Notes: a model not told the origin generated them from the sequence alone. Counted from the first letter of the stretch, positions 34,955-44,847 are shown. The stretch is 64,000 bases of DNA from Neomesorhizobium sp963726065 (GCA_963726065.1 CAVSAU010000010.1:124001-188000), one strand, 5' to 3'. Numbers and translations are program-made.

Positions 34955-36046
34955 ATGTCCGATGCAGTCGACAAAGACAGCAAAACAGAAGAAGCAACCG
35001 AAAAGAAAATCCAGGATACGATCGAGAAGGGCAAGGTAGCCCACTCGAAGGAAGCGCCGCTGCTTGCTTCGTTCATCGCGATCCTGGTGTTCGCGGTCTT
35101 CTTCGCGCAGGAGGATATCGCGCGTCTTGGCGTGTTCCTGGCAATGTTCCTGGAGAAGCCGGAAGCATGGCCGCTGGCGACGGAACACGATGTGGTGGCG
35201 CTTTACCGCATCGTGCTGGTCGAGATCGCACGCATGCTTGGCGCGATGATGATCCTGCTGATCGCCGCCGGCGTGATCGCATCCGTGATGCAGCACGCGC
35301 CGGCCTTCGTGCTCGAGCGCATCCGCCCGCAGGCGTCGCGAATTTCGCTCTCCGGGGGGTGGAAGCGGCTGTTCGGCGCGCAAGGCATCGCCGAATTTAT
35401 CAAATCGCTCGGCAAGCTGTGCTTCGTGATTGCTGTGCTGGCCTTTGCCGTAGGCGAGGCCAGGCATCAACTGCTGTCGGGGATGATCACCAATCCCGTG
35501 GTCTTCGGCCTGGTCATCCGCGACGTCGCAATCGACGTGCTGGTTTCCATCACCCTTGTGATGACGGCTATCGCCGTCGCCGACCTGATCTGGTCGCGCT
35601 TCCACTGGCGGCAGGAACTGCGGATGACCCGCCAGGAAGTGAAGGACGAACACAAGCAGAGCGACGGCGACCCGATCATCAAGTCACGCATGCGCTCGCT
35701 GGCACGCGACCGGGCGCGCAACCGCATGATGGGCGCGGTGCCGAACGCCACACTGGTTATCGCCAATCCGACGCACTTCGCCATCGCGCTGAAATATGTA
35801 CGCGACGAGGATGCGGCGCCGATCGTTCTGGCCAAGGGGCAGGATCTCGTTGCGCTTAAGATCAGGGAAATCGCGGAGGCCAATGGCATCCCGGTTTTCG
35901 AGGACGTCGCTCTCGCCCGCTCCATGTACAAACAAGTTTCGGTCGATAGCATGATCCCAGCTCAATTTTACCAGGCGGTCGCGGAACTTGTGCGCATCGT
36001 CTACGGAAACAAATCAAAAGCATCGCCGCGCAGAGGGACGACATGA
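34955..36046 (+). CDS. flhB: Flagellar export switch protein FlhB
   Basis: This is a 363-residue protein. A charged N-terminus (KTEEATEKKIQDTIEKGKVA) is followed by four membrane segments and a cytoplasmic domain. The autocleavage site NPTH is present in TLVIANPTHFAIALKYVRDE. With FliK it switches export from hook to filament substrates. It overlaps the following unknown gene by 4 nt. Confidence 0.96.
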   Translation: MSDAVDKDSKTEEATEKKIQDTIEKGKVAHSKEAPLLASFIAILVFAVFFAQEDIARLGVFLAMFLEKPEAWPLATEHDVVALYRIVLVEIARMLGAMMILLIAAGVIASVMQHAPAFVLERIRPQASRISLSGGWKRLFGAQGIAEFIKSLGKLCFVIAVLAFAVGEARHQLLSGMITNPVVFGLVIRDVAIDVLVSITLVMTAIAVADLIWSRFHWRQELRMTRQEVKDEHKQSDGDPIIKSRMRSLARDRARNRMMGAVPNATLVIANPTHFAIALKYVRDEDAAPIVLAKGQDLVALKIREIAEANGIPVFEDVALARSMYKQVSVDSMIPAQFYQAVAELVRIVYGNKSKASPRRGTT

Positions 36047-36483
36047 ACCGTCAGCCGCATTCCAACAGCCGCGAGATCATCGTGGCAAACGCCATCCAGC
36101 AGGTCGTCAGCGAGCTGCGGCTGGTCGACGTCGCCGACTACATCGCGTTCATTCGCCTGGAGAGTTTGGCCTGCATCGCCGATATCGTGGAGTTGGCAGC
36201 GGAGCTCTATTTCATGCCGGGCACGATCAGGCTCGGCCATGGCGGAGAAGCGCATGTCGGCTGGACGGCCTATCCAAGCATAGTGCTCGATCTCGAACTC
36301 AGGCCGCGCGGCGCGACCGTCTACTTCCAGCTGACACTGACTGCCGAGCATGCATCGGTAGAGGTCAATTACGTGGCGTTCGACGATGCCTCTCCGAACC
36401 CGGACGACAACACCGCATTCCTCGAAACAACGCTGGAGGATGCGCGGATCCGCAAGACCGCGCCGCTGCGCCTCACCGGATAG
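36043..36483 (+). CDS. Unknown small protein coupled to flhB
   Basis: This is a 146-residue soluble protein without signal or membrane segment. The N-half is helical (EIIVANAIQQVVSELRLVDV), the C-half beta-rich (SIVLDLELRPRGATVYFQLT). A 4-nt ATGA overlap with flhB implies coupled translation and so a flagellar or motility role. It is convergent with visR, with 4 nt between the stop codons. No family recognised. Confidence 0.7.
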   Translation: MNRQPHSNSREIIVANAIQQVVSELRLVDVADYIAFIRLESLACIADIVELAAELYFMPGTIRLGHGGEAHVGWTAYPSIVLDLELRPRGATVYFQLTLTAEHASVEVNYVAFDDASPNPDDNTAFLETTLEDARIRKTAPLRLTG

Positions 36484-36487
36484 CCGG

Positions 36488-37246
36488 CTATTCGATCAGG
36501 CTGAGCCGCAGGGCCTTGGCGACCGCATGCATGCGGTTGACGGCATTCAGCTTCTGGGTGGCGTTGCTGAGGTACTGGTTTGCAGTGTGGACGGAAAGGC
36601 CGAGCAGCCTGGCGATGTCTTCGCTGGTGTGTCCGTTTGCCGTCAACCGCAGGCATTCGAGTTCGCGTTTGGATATGGATGGCGCGGCGCGGCGCTCCGA
36701 CGATCGCAGCCGGGCCACAGCGCCGAACAGGGCGAAACTACGCGCGTGGACGTCGCAGAGCGATGGTTCGTCGATGACGATGGCGGAACCCATGAAGAGC
36801 ACGATGCCGAACTGGCCATGCTCCGCCTGGACCGGAAACGCCAGGCCCGAGGTGCCGGGAAGGCATGGTTCGGTCTCGACAGCCCAGGCGAGGTGGCGAA
36901 AGCCGGCGGCCGATGCTGAAGCGTTGTTGGACGACCACCAGAACGGCGCCGGGCAAACCAGCGCGTGCTTGACTACGATCTCGCTGGACCGGATCGACAA
37001 GAGTTTCGTTGTCGCCGCGATGCTCGGATATTCGGCGTCGAAGCAGGGCACCAGGCGGCCTCGGTCCACGGATGGGCCGATCAGGAAGACCGCGTACTCG
37101 GCAGCGTTGACCTCGACAGCGATACGGCGGCAGTGGCGCACAGCATCGGGCATCGAAACGGCGGGCTGGATTTCCGGCAGCGCAGGGTTTGTTCCAGTGG
37201 TCCGGTAATCGCTGCTCGGGTGGGTTCGGCCTGCGGTTGCTGTCAT
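36488..37246 (-). CDS. visR: LuxR-type motility regulator VisR
   Basis: This is a 252-residue protein with an autoinducer-binding-like N-domain over about 30-170 and a C-terminal LuxR/GerE helix-turn-helix (LECLRLTANGHTSEDIARLL, then SVHTANQYLSNATQKLNAVN). VisN and VisR act together as the top-level activator of flagellar and chemotaxis genes in rhizobia, above Rem/FtcR. Its start overlaps the visN stop as TAATG. Confidence 0.87.
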   Translation of the reverse strand: MTATAGRTHPSSDYRTTGTNPALPEIQPAVSMPDAVRHCRRIAVEVNAAEYAVFLIGPSVDRGRLVPCFDAEYPSIAATTKLLSIRSSEIVVKHALVCPAPFWWSSNNASASAAGFRHLAWAVETEPCLPGTSGLAFPVQAEHGQFGIVLFMGSAIVIDEPSLCDVHARSFALFGAVARLRSSERRAAPSISKRELECLRLTANGHTSEDIARLLGLSVHTANQYLSNATQKLNAVNRMHAVAKALRLSLIE

Positions 37247-37956
37247 TAGATGATGCCGTTCCTGATTGCGGTCGCTATGGCCATCGCGCGATTGCTGGCG
37301 GCGAACTTCTGGATCGCGTGGGTAATGTAGCTATTCACGGTATTGGAGGAGACGCCGAGTATGACAGCCACCTCGTCCGTGGTCTTGCCCTCTGATACCC
37401 AAAGCAGGCATTCGCGCTCGCGATCGGACAGCGGATCCTGATGAGTGGCCCCTGCCAGCAGATGCGGGATCCGCGCCAGCGCGTAGGAGCACTGCAATTG
37501 CAGCCTCCAGAGCACCTGAAGATCGATCCGCTCCGGCTGCTTCGATGAAACCAGCAGGAAAGCGTGCGAGCGGACGACATTGAGCCGCATGCAATAGAGC
37601 TCGGAATGGCCGTTGCGGTAGAGGAGGAGGGCCTGTTCCGGTGACAGAATTGTCGGTCCCGTGAATGCCTGGTCCGTCCGTATCGGACGTGGCCGCAGGC
37701 CGGCCGACGTAGTGTACGTGCTTTGCGCTATAGCAGCGATCAGGCCTTGCCCGATGGTCTGGATCGTATCGTAGACCCAGTTGGAGCTGATGATGCGTAC
37801 GTCGCTTTTGTCCTGGTCATGTAGCACGGTGACCAGCATGTAGCTGTCGGCGCCGCAGTCGCTGCATGCCTGACCGAGGAAGTCGCTCAAATCGCCGCGG
37901 GTGGCCAGGTTGCTGGCGACGGCGGACTTAGCTTCTTGCGCGACGAGGGTTGTCAT
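37246..37956 (-). CDS. visN: LuxR-type motility regulator VisN
   Basis: This is a 236-residue protein with a GAF/autoinducer-like N-domain and a C-terminal LuxR HTH (ERECLLWVSEGKTTDEVAVI, then SNTVNSYITHAIQKFAASNR). It is the partner of VisR. The start at 37956 (MTTLVAQEAK) gives the usual length. The frame is open to an ATG at 38100, but the added 48 residues look non-protein-like. No strong ribosome-binding site decides it. Confidence 0.83.
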   Translation of the reverse strand: MTTLVAQEAKSAVASNLATRGDLSDFLGQACSDCGADSYMLVTVLHDQDKSDVRIISSNWVYDTIQTIGQGLIAAIAQSTYTTSAGLRPRPIRTDQAFTGPTILSPEQALLLYRNGHSELYCMRLNVVRSHAFLLVSSKQPERIDLQVLWRLQLQCSYALARIPHLLAGATHQDPLSDRERECLLWVSEGKTTDEVAVILGVSSNTVNSYITHAIQKFAASNRAMAIATAIRNGII

Positions 37957-38269
37957 TGGACCAATGCTGGAATCGATTTCGACTTCCGGTCTGGCTGCGC
38001 CACTCCCGAAATTCACATACGCACACTGTTTACGAAGACGACGCCCCGAAGGACTACGGCACCCGACAATCCGGAATCCCAGATACCGCTGCGAAACCAT
38101 CCGCGCTGGCCCGGGATTGGCCCGGTCCGAGTTGCTTTTCAGAGGTTCGCCGCGCCCCCGAGGCTCGGCTGATTCGGGTCTAACTTAACCTCAGTGGAAT
38201 CAGACATCAAACCCTCATGTCAAACTTTAATATTTTGTTTGCACAGCTCCCGAAAGGCTGGCGCAAGCG
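37957..38269. other. Gene-free stretch between visN and the lacI-type gene
   Basis: These 313 bp presumably contain the visN promoter. An AT-rich patch at about 38205-38245 stands out from the GC-rich surroundings. No repeat, RNA or clear promoter box was recognised. If visN starts at 38100 the gap is shorter. Confidence 0.4.
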
Positions 38270-39319
38270 TCAGGTCAACTGGCCGAAATTCAACCGCGGC
38301 TGCTGCAGGGACTGCAAATCCTCGGCGGGTTCGTCAGCGATGCGACGCAGAAGCAGCCGGCCCATCTGACGCCCGGCATCGGTGATGTCCTCGTAGATCG
38401 TGTCGATCCGCGGCCGGATCAGGTTGAACAGGCCAGACGTCTGCTTGGCGACGATGCCAACGTCGCAACCCGCCACCAATCCGCGATCGCTCAGTGCTGC
38501 TATCACGGCGAGGGCGGAGACTTCGCCGCCGCAGATGTAGCCGTCTGGCGGGTTCGGCTCGGCGATACGGTAAAACACCTGCGCCTGGATGTCGGCCGAC
38601 GGACTGTCGAGGTCAACGCCTTCGGCGATTTCGAAGTCTATGCCACTTTCGCGCACGGCGCTCATGAAGCCGTACTGGATGTGCTGGAAGAACGTGAACC
38701 GGCGCGGCGGCAAAATGATTGCCAGACGCTTCCGGCCTTTGGCGATCAGCCGCTTTGTCGCCTCATAGGCGAAGCTGAAGTTGTTGTAGTCGACATAGGG
38801 ATGGGCGGTGGTCAGCTCGGTGCGGCCATGGCAGATAAAGGGGAAGCCGTTCTCGGTCAGCAGCTTGACGCGGGCGTCGAACGGTTCGGTGCGCGAGAAG
38901 ACGATGCCGTCCGCCATGCGGTTGCGCATGATGTAGCGAACCGGGTCGATGGCCGGCACATTGGCGAAGTGTGGCGTGATGACCAAATGATAGGAGGTGT
39001 CGCGAAGCGCGTCGGTAAGACCGCTGACTAGCGAGCTACCAAAGCCGAGGATTTCGTCGTGCGGGTCGAGCACCAGGCTGATCACATTGGTGCGCCCGGT
39101 CCGGAGCCGCTGCGCCGCGCGATCGGGCAGGTAGCCGATCTCGGCGGCGACGCGCTGAACCTTTTCGCGCGTCTCCAGTGCGATCTGCGGTGCGCCGCCG
39201 AGTGCCCGCGACACGGTGGTCACAGCAAGGCCGGTCAGTTCGGCGATCGTGCGCAGCGTCGGCTTTCCGGAGCCGTCGTCGCCCGTTTCGCGCTTTTCCG
39301 TGCTGTCGATTCCGTCCAT
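38270..39319 (-). CDS. LacI-family sugar repressor
   Basis: This is a 349-residue protein. Residues about 20-70 form the LacI HTH and hinge (LRTIAELTGLAVTTVSRALG), followed by a periplasmic-binding-protein-like sensor domain (GIVFSRTEPFDARVKLLTEN, then DGYICGGEVSALAVIAALSD). It is divergent from the sugar ABC transporter genes, and two identical operator candidates lie between them. It probably represses transport and isomerase genes until the sugar or a derivative binds. Confidence 0.9.
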   Translation of the reverse strand: MDGIDSTEKRETGDDGSGKPTLRTIAELTGLAVTTVSRALGGAPQIALETREKVQRVAAEIGYLPDRAAQRLRTGRTNVISLVLDPHDEILGFGSSLVSGLTDALRDTSYHLVITPHFANVPAIDPVRYIMRNRMADGIVFSRTEPFDARVKLLTENGFPFICHGRTELTTAHPYVDYNNFSFAYEATKRLIAKGRKRLAIILPPRRFTFFQHIQYGFMSAVRESGIDFEIAEGVDLDSPSADIQAQVFYRIAEPNPPDGYICGGEVSALAVIAALSDRGLVAGCDVGIVAKQTSGLFNLIRPRIDTIYEDITDAGRQMGRLLLRRIADEPAEDLQSLQQPRLNFGQLT

Positions 39320-39357
39320 TCGTCACTCGTGTTCCGGCGACCGTATCGCGCACGAAC

Positions 39358-39371
39358 TTATATCGTTATAA
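39358..39371. promoter_or_regulatory. LacI-type operator candidate 1
   Basis: TTATATCGTTATAA, with inverted arms TTATA/TATAA around TCGT. It lies 38 nt upstream of the lacI-type gene, so it fits autoregulation. An exact copy is at 39497. Confidence 0.65.
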
Positions 39372-39496
39372 TTGGAAATGCCGAGCTTGCAAATGCGAGC
39401 GATACGCCACTTTTTCACTAGAAATAGTACTTTAATTTCAATTATTTGATTGTAGATGATTGAAACTCGCCAGGGGTGGCTTGACTCAAGGGGGAA

Positions 39497-39510
39497 TTAT
39501 ATCGTTATAA
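39497..39510. promoter_or_regulatory. LacI-type operator candidate 2
   Basis: Second exact copy of TTATATCGTTATAA, 46 nt upstream of the sugar-binding protein start and 125 bp from the first copy. A further inverted repeat TTTCAAT/ATTGAAA lies between them at 39436-39465. Two spaced identical sites suggest looping or dual control by the adjacent LacI-family protein. Confidence 0.68.
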
Positions 39511-39556
39511 ATTTCTCAGCCGGCCCGACATGAGGCAGGCCTTTTGGGAGGATTCC

Positions 39557-40811
39557 ATGTCATTCAATAGAGTTGTGAAGCTTGCCGCGGGTGCAGCCGT
39601 GCTCGCGCTCAGCCTTGGCAGCGCCAAGGCTGCCGACAATGTCGAAGTTCTGCACTGGTGGACGTCGGGCGGCGAAGCCGCCGCACTCGATGTTCTGAAG
39701 AAGGATCTCGAATCGAAGGGTGTCACCTGGGCCGACATGCCGGTTGCCGGCGGCGGCGGCGAAGCCGCGATGACGGCGCTTGCGCGCCCGCGTTACCGCG
39801 GGAAATCCGCCGACGGCCGTGCAGGCGCTCGGCTTCGACATCACCGACTGGGCCAAGCAGGGCGTCGTCGGCGACCTTTCGGAAGTCGCCACGGCCGAGG
39901 GCTGGGACAAGGTCGTCCCGACCGCGCTGCAGAATTTCTCCAAGTATGATGGCAAGTGGATCGCTGCCCCGGTCAATGTGCACTCGACCAACTGGGTCTG
40001 GATTTCCAAGAAAGCGCTGGATGCGGCAGGCGGCAAGGAGCCGGCGAACTGGGACGAGTTCGTGGCGCTGCTCGACACGTTCAAGGCAAATGGCCTGACG
40101 CCGCTCGCGCATGGCGGCCAGCCCTGGCAGGATGCGACGCTGTTCGATGCGGTCGTGCTGTCGCTCGGGACCGACTTTTACAAGGCGTCGATGATCGATC
40201 TCGACCCGGCCGCCCTTAGTGGCGACAAGATGAAGGAGGCCTTCGGGCGCATGGAGAAGCTGCGTTCCTACGTTGACGACAACTTCTCCGGCCGCGACTG
40301 GAACCTCGCGTCGGCGATGGTGATCGAAGGCAAGGGCGGCGCCCAGATGATGGGCGACTGGGCCAAGGGCGAGTTTCTCAAGGCTGGCCAGAAGCCCGGC
40401 ACCGACTTTGTCTGCATCCGCTTTCCCGGCACCCAGGGCGCAGTCACCTTCAACTCCGACCAGTTCATGATGTTCAAGGTCGGAGACGACAAGAAGAAGG
40501 CGCAACTGATGATGGCCTCGGCCATCGAGGACCCGAAATTCCAGTCGGCCTTCAACGTGGTCAAGGGTTCGGTTCCGGCACGCACCGACGTGCCGAACAC
40601 CGACTTCGACGATTGCGGCAAGAAGGGCATGGCCGACCTGGCCGAGGCCAACGAGAAGGGCACGCTGTTCGGTTCCATGGCGCATGGCCATGCGGTTCCG
40701 GCGTCGATCAAGAACGCGATGTATGACGTCATCACGCGCCACTTCAACGGGGAGATCACCACCGACGCGGCTCCTGCCGAATTCGCGGCGGCGGTCGAAG
40801 CGGCCAAGTAG
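39557..40811 (+). CDS. Sugar ABC transporter substrate-binding protein, frameshifted as read
   Basis: The start follows GGGAGGATTCC and encodes a signal peptide (VVKLAAGAAVLALSLGSAKA) then DNVEVLHWWTSGGEAAALDV, typical of family 1 sugar-binding proteins of the glucose/mannose type. One surplus T at 39780-39781 shifts the frame; the second frame continues RARVTAGNPPTAVQALGFDI to the stop. Corrected length is 417 residues. It captures a monosaccharide in the periplasm for the two permeases that follow. Confidence 0.88.
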
Positions 40812-40929
40812 TCAAAACACGCGCGGCGCAGCGCACAGGCGCTGCGCCATTCATCGCGGGGCATCCGGCTGGTTTCCGGACGCCTCGCCTTTCCTGCATC
40901 GGCGCGCCGGTGCTCGCGGAGCCGACCGC

Positions 40930-41811
40930 ATGCCGATCCGTGAACAGCTGCAGAATGCAATCCCGAAACTGGTGCTTGCGCCGAGTTTCGCGGCGATACT
41001 CGTCTTCGTCTACGCATTTATCTTTTACACGGGCTACCTGTCGCTGACCGATTCCAAGATGCTGCCGTCTTACGGCTTCGTCGGCCTCGAAAATTACCAG
41101 AAGCTGTGGAGGCTGCCGCATTGGTGGCGCGCGGTAACCAACCTCGCCATTTTCGGTTCGCTCTACATCGTAATCTGTTCAGTGCTCGGGTTGCTGCTGG
41201 CCATCCTCCTCGACCAGAAGATCCGCGCGGAAGGGTTCCTGCGACCGATTTACCTCTATCCGATGGCGCTTTCCTTCATCGTCACGGGCACGGCCTGGAA
41301 GTGGTTTCTCGATCCCGGCATCGGACTGGAAAGCGTCATGCACCACTGGGGCTGGGAGAGCTTTTCCTTCACCTGGATCAAGGACCGCCAGATGGCGATC
41401 TACACCGTGGTCATCGCTGCGGTCTGGCAATCGTCGGGTTTCGTGATGGCGATGTTCCTGGCCGGCCTGCGCGGCGTCGACAACGAGATCATCAAGGCGG
41501 CTCAGATAGACGGCGCCTCGACGGCGACGATCTACCGCCGCATCATCATTCCGCTGATGCGGCCGGTGTTCCTGTCGGCCTTCGTTGTGCTCGCGCACCT
41601 CGCCATCAAGTCCTACGACCTGGTCGTGGCGCTGACCGGCGGCGGGCCGGGACAGGCGACCGAACTGCCGGCCACCTTCATGTACTCCTACACCTTCACC
41701 CGCAACTCGATGGGCATTGGCGCTTCGTCGGCCATTATCATGCTGATCATGATCTTCTCGATCATCATCCCCTATCTCTATTCGGAACTGCGCGGAGGGC
41801 CGCGCCAATGA
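40930..41811 (+). CDS. Sugar ABC transporter permease 1 (MalF/UgpA type)
   Basis: This is a 293-residue inner-membrane protein with six membrane segments. The EAA loop is seen in NEIIKAAQIDGASTATIYRR, and DLVVALTGGGPGQATELPAT is typical of sugar permeases of this class. The ATG at 40930 is preferred; upstream codons are not protein-like. It overlaps permease 2 by 4 nt. Confidence 0.92.
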   Translation: MPIREQLQNAIPKLVLAPSFAAILVFVYAFIFYTGYLSLTDSKMLPSYGFVGLENYQKLWRLPHWWRAVTNLAIFGSLYIVICSVLGLLLAILLDQKIRAEGFLRPIYLYPMALSFIVTGTAWKWFLDPGIGLESVMHHWGWESFSFTWIKDRQMAIYTVVIAAVWQSSGFVMAMFLAGLRGVDNEIIKAAQIDGASTATIYRRIIIPLMRPVFLSAFVVLAHLAIKSYDLVVALTGGGPGQATELPATFMYSYTFTRNSMGIGASSAIIMLIMIFSIIIPYLYSELRGGPRQ

Positions 41812-42689
41812 GCCAGGCTTCACCCGACAATGCGTTGCGCACGAATGTTCCGGGCCGCGTCGCCATCTACATCGCGCTGATCCTGTTTGCGGTCTACTAC
41901 CTGTTGCCGTTCTACGTGATGGTCGTGAATTCGCTGAAGCCGCTGGACGAAATACGCGGCGGCAACATGCTGGCGCTGCCACAGCAATTGACGTTCGAAC
42001 CGTGGTCAAGCGCGTGGTCGACGGCGCAGATCGGCGTCCAGGCAACCGGGCTGAAACCATACTTCCTGAACTCGATCCTGATGGTGGTGCCGGCAGTCGT
42101 CATCTCGACGCTGCTTGGCGCGCTCAACGGTTTCGTGCTGACCAAGTGGCGGTTTCGCGGCGACAACACGATTTTCGGCCTGATGCTGCTTGCCTGCTTC
42201 ATCCCGTTCCAGATCGCTCTCATTCCGGCCGCGCGCATTCTCGGCCTTCTTGGCATTGCCGGCACGACGCAAGGCCTGGTGCTCATCCACGTCGTCTATG
42301 GCCTGGGTTTCACCACGCTGTTCTTCCGCAACTACTACGCGGCATTTCCGACCGAACTGGTGAAGGCCGCGCAGATCGACGGCGCGACGTTCTTCCAGAT
42401 TTTCCGGCGCATCCTGTTGCCGTCGTCCGGGCCGATCATCGTAGTGACGGTGATCTGGCAATTCACCAACATCTGGAACGATTTCCTGTTTGGCGCCTCG
42501 TTCGGCGATTTCGACTCGCAGCCGATGACCGTGGCGCTCAACAATCTCGTCAGTTCGTCGAGCGGCGTGAAGGAATACAACGTGCATTTTGCCGGCGCGA
42601 TCCTGGCGGCCCTGCCTACGCTGGTCGTCTACATCGTGTCGGGACGCTATTTCGTGCGCGGCCTGATGGCTGGCGCTGTGAAGGGGTAA
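41808..42689 (+). CDS. Sugar ABC transporter permease 2 (MalG/UgpE type)
   Basis: This is a 293-residue protein with six membrane segments. Signatures include LPFYVMVVNSLKPLDEIRGG near the N-terminus and the EAA loop ELVKAAQIDGATFFQIFRRI. It is translationally coupled to permease 1 and 2 nt from the ATPase gene. Confidence 0.93.
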   Translation: MSQASPDNALRTNVPGRVAIYIALILFAVYYLLPFYVMVVNSLKPLDEIRGGNMLALPQQLTFEPWSSAWSTAQIGVQATGLKPYFLNSILMVVPAVVISTLLGALNGFVLTKWRFRGDNTIFGLMLLACFIPFQIALIPAARILGLLGIAGTTQGLVLIHVVYGLGFTTLFFRNYYAAFPTELVKAAQIDGATFFQIFRRILLPSSGPIIVVTVIWQFTNIWNDFLFGASFGDFDSQPMTVALNNLVSSSSGVKEYNVHFAGAILAALPTLVVYIVSGRYFVRGLMAGAVKG

Positions 42690-42691
42690 AC

Positions 42692-43807
42692 ATGGCGTTT
42701 CTCGAAATCCGCAATCTCGAAAAGTCGTTCGGCAAGGTCTCGGTGCTGAAAGGCATCGACCTCGAGATCGACAAAGGCGGCTTCCTGGTGCTGGTCGGGC
42801 CATCGGGCTGCGGCAAGTCGACGTTGCTGAACTCAATTGCCGGGCTGGAGACGATTACGGGCGGGTCGATCAGCATCGACGGTCGCGGCGTCGACGGGTT
42901 GCACCCCTCGAAGCGCGACATCGCCATGGTGTTCCAGTCCTATGCGCTCTATCCCAATATGAGCGTGGCGCAGAACATCGCTTTCGGCATGGAAATCCGC
43001 GGCGTGCCAAAAGCCGAGCGCGACAAGGCGATCAGCCAGGTATCGGACATGCTGCAGATCGGCCAGCTGCTCGACCGCCGGCCGAGCCAGCTTTCCGGCG
43101 GCCAGCGCCAGCGCGTCGCCATCGGCCGGGCGCTGGTGCGCGATCCGAAGCTCTTCCTGTTCGACGAACCACTGTCCAACCTCGACGCCAAGCTGCGAGT
43201 CGACATGCGCACCGAGATCAAGCGGCTGCACCAGCGCATGGGCACCACTATTGTCTACGTTACCCACGACCAGATCGAGGCGATGACGCTGGCCACCAAG
43301 ATCGCTGTACTGAAGGACGGGCTCCTGCAGCAGTCCGGCACCCCGGCCGAGATATACAACAACCCCGCCAACACCTTCGTCGCCGACTTCATGGGATCGC
43401 CGGCGATGAACCTGGTTCCGGTGGCGGTCCGCAAGAATGGATCGGGACTGGCGATCTCGGCCGAGCGCGACAATCTCGAACCCCTGGTCCTCACCGTGCC
43501 GAACGCGCCTGCGGGTCTTGCCGGCCACGATGGCGGCAAAGTGATCTTTGGCGTCAGGCCTGAAGCCCTGACCGACCGCGACAGCGCTGACCGCAATGCC
43601 CGCAACATTGCCGAAGGCGAGTGCCTGATCGAGGTGGTGGAGCCGGCCGGCTCCGACACCTTCGCCGTCACCCGCCTCGGCGGCAAACAGGTCACCGCGC
43701 GGCTGCGCGCCGACGCCAACGTCGCCGCCGGCCAGAAGGCGAAGCTCGCCTTCAACCTGGACAAGGCGGTTTTCTTCGACCCGGCCAGCGGCCAACGGAT
43801 CGGGTGA
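42692..43807 (+). CDS. Sugar ABC transporter ATPase (MalK/UgpC type)
   Basis: This is a 371-residue ATPase with Walker A GPSGCGKST near residue 36, signature LSGGQRQRVAIGRAL, Walker B LFLFDEPLSNLDAKL and H-loop VYVTHDQIEAMTL. A C-terminal TOBE regulatory domain follows (about 240-371). It energises import through the two permeases. Confidence 0.95.
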   Translation: MAFLEIRNLEKSFGKVSVLKGIDLEIDKGGFLVLVGPSGCGKSTLLNSIAGLETITGGSISIDGRGVDGLHPSKRDIAMVFQSYALYPNMSVAQNIAFGMEIRGVPKAERDKAISQVSDMLQIGQLLDRRPSQLSGGQRQRVAIGRALVRDPKLFLFDEPLSNLDAKLRVDMRTEIKRLHQRMGTTIVYVTHDQIEAMTLATKIAVLKDGLLQQSGTPAEIYNNPANTFVADFMGSPAMNLVPVAVRKNGSGLAISAERDNLEPLVLTVPNAPAGLAGHDGGKVIFGVRPEALTDRDSADRNARNIAEGECLIEVVEPAGSDTFAVTRLGGKQVTARLRADANVAAGQKAKLAFNLDKAVFFDPASGQRIG

Positions 43808-43815
43808 GGCGAACC

Positions 43816-44847
43816 ATGCTTTCGCCTGGCGCTCAGGCTGTCGCCGCCGAAGTTCGCGCTGGCGCCAGGCGCGACCGGCGCTGGCGCTTCGCCTGGGATC
43901 GCGGCCATGCCGAAATCTTCGCCACGGGTGCGGCGCTGCATGATCTCGTCTTCGCGTTCGACGATGGTTTTTCCTTTCGGCCGCTGGCGGAGGCGCCTTG
44001 GATCGATGCGCCGGAACTGGCGACGCAAGACCGCATCCCAAACCATCTCAAATCGCTCGGCGGGGAATGGCCCTGTGTGCCTTTTGGCAGCACCGATGTC
44101 GACCGGCATCACCATGGCCACGGCGCCGACAATGCCTGGCATGTCACCTCCGAAGCGGCGGACACGATCGAACTCGCCATCGACTATCCGCAAGGCCACC
44201 CGGTCGCGCGGCTTGAACGCCGCATCCGCGGCATCGCCGGAAGAACCGCGATCGATCTGGAACTGACGGTCGTCACCCGCAAGGACTGCCTGCTGCCTGT
44301 GGGATTGCATCCGATTTTCCGGCTGCCGGACGCCGGCAAGCGCATGCGGTTTTCGGTGGACGGGTTCTCGCGCGGCCATACGTTTCCCGGCATGTTCGAG
44401 CCCGGCGTGTCGCGCCTTGCAGCGGGCAGGGAATTCGGTTCGCTGGACGCGGTGCCGCTGGCGGGCGGCGGCAGCGCCGACCTTTCGCAGCCGCCGGCCG
44501 ACCTGCGCGAAGAGATCGTCCTGCTCGAAGGGGCGAACGGTGGAGTCTCGCTCGGCTATCCCGACGAGGGCTTTACCGTGCGCCTCGAATGGAACCGCCG
44601 GGATTTCCCGGCGCTGGTGATGTGGCTCTCCGACCGGGGCCGCTCCGCGCCGCCCTGGTCGAGCCTCTTTCAAGGCATCGGCATCGAGCCGGTGAACGGA
44701 TTTTTCGACAACACCGCGCTTGCGGGCCACGCGTCCGCAGGGCTGGCGTTGGGCAGACGGTTCCGCGCCGGTGAGCGATGGACCACGCATTATCGTATTT
44801 CGGCGTCGCGCATCGACGCCGGCCAAACAAGGGAAAACGCACGATGA
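43816..44847 (+). CDS. Aldose 1-epimerase family protein
   Basis: This is a 343-residue cytosolic protein with a galactose-mutarotase-like beta-sandwich pattern. Likely active-site elements are the catalytic-type histidine in LPVGLHPIFRLPD and an acidic residue in IGIEPVNGFFDN. It probably interconverts sugar anomers before isomerisation. It follows the ATPase by 8 nt and overlaps the isomerase gene by 4 nt. Confidence 0.78.
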   Translation: MLSPGAQAVAAEVRAGARRDRRWRFAWDRGHAEIFATGAALHDLVFAFDDGFSFRPLAEAPWIDAPELATQDRIPNHLKSLGGEWPCVPFGSTDVDRHHHGHGADNAWHVTSEAADTIELAIDYPQGHPVARLERRIRGIAGRTAIDLELTVVTRKDCLLPVGLHPIFRLPDAGKRMRFSVDGFSRGHTFPGMFEPGVSRLAAGREFGSLDAVPLAGGGSADLSQPPADLREEIVLLEGANGGVSLGYPDEGFTVRLEWNRRDFPALVMWLSDRGRSAPPWSSLFQGIGIEPVNGFFDNTALAGHASAGLALGRRFRAGERWTTHYRISASRIDAGQTRENAR

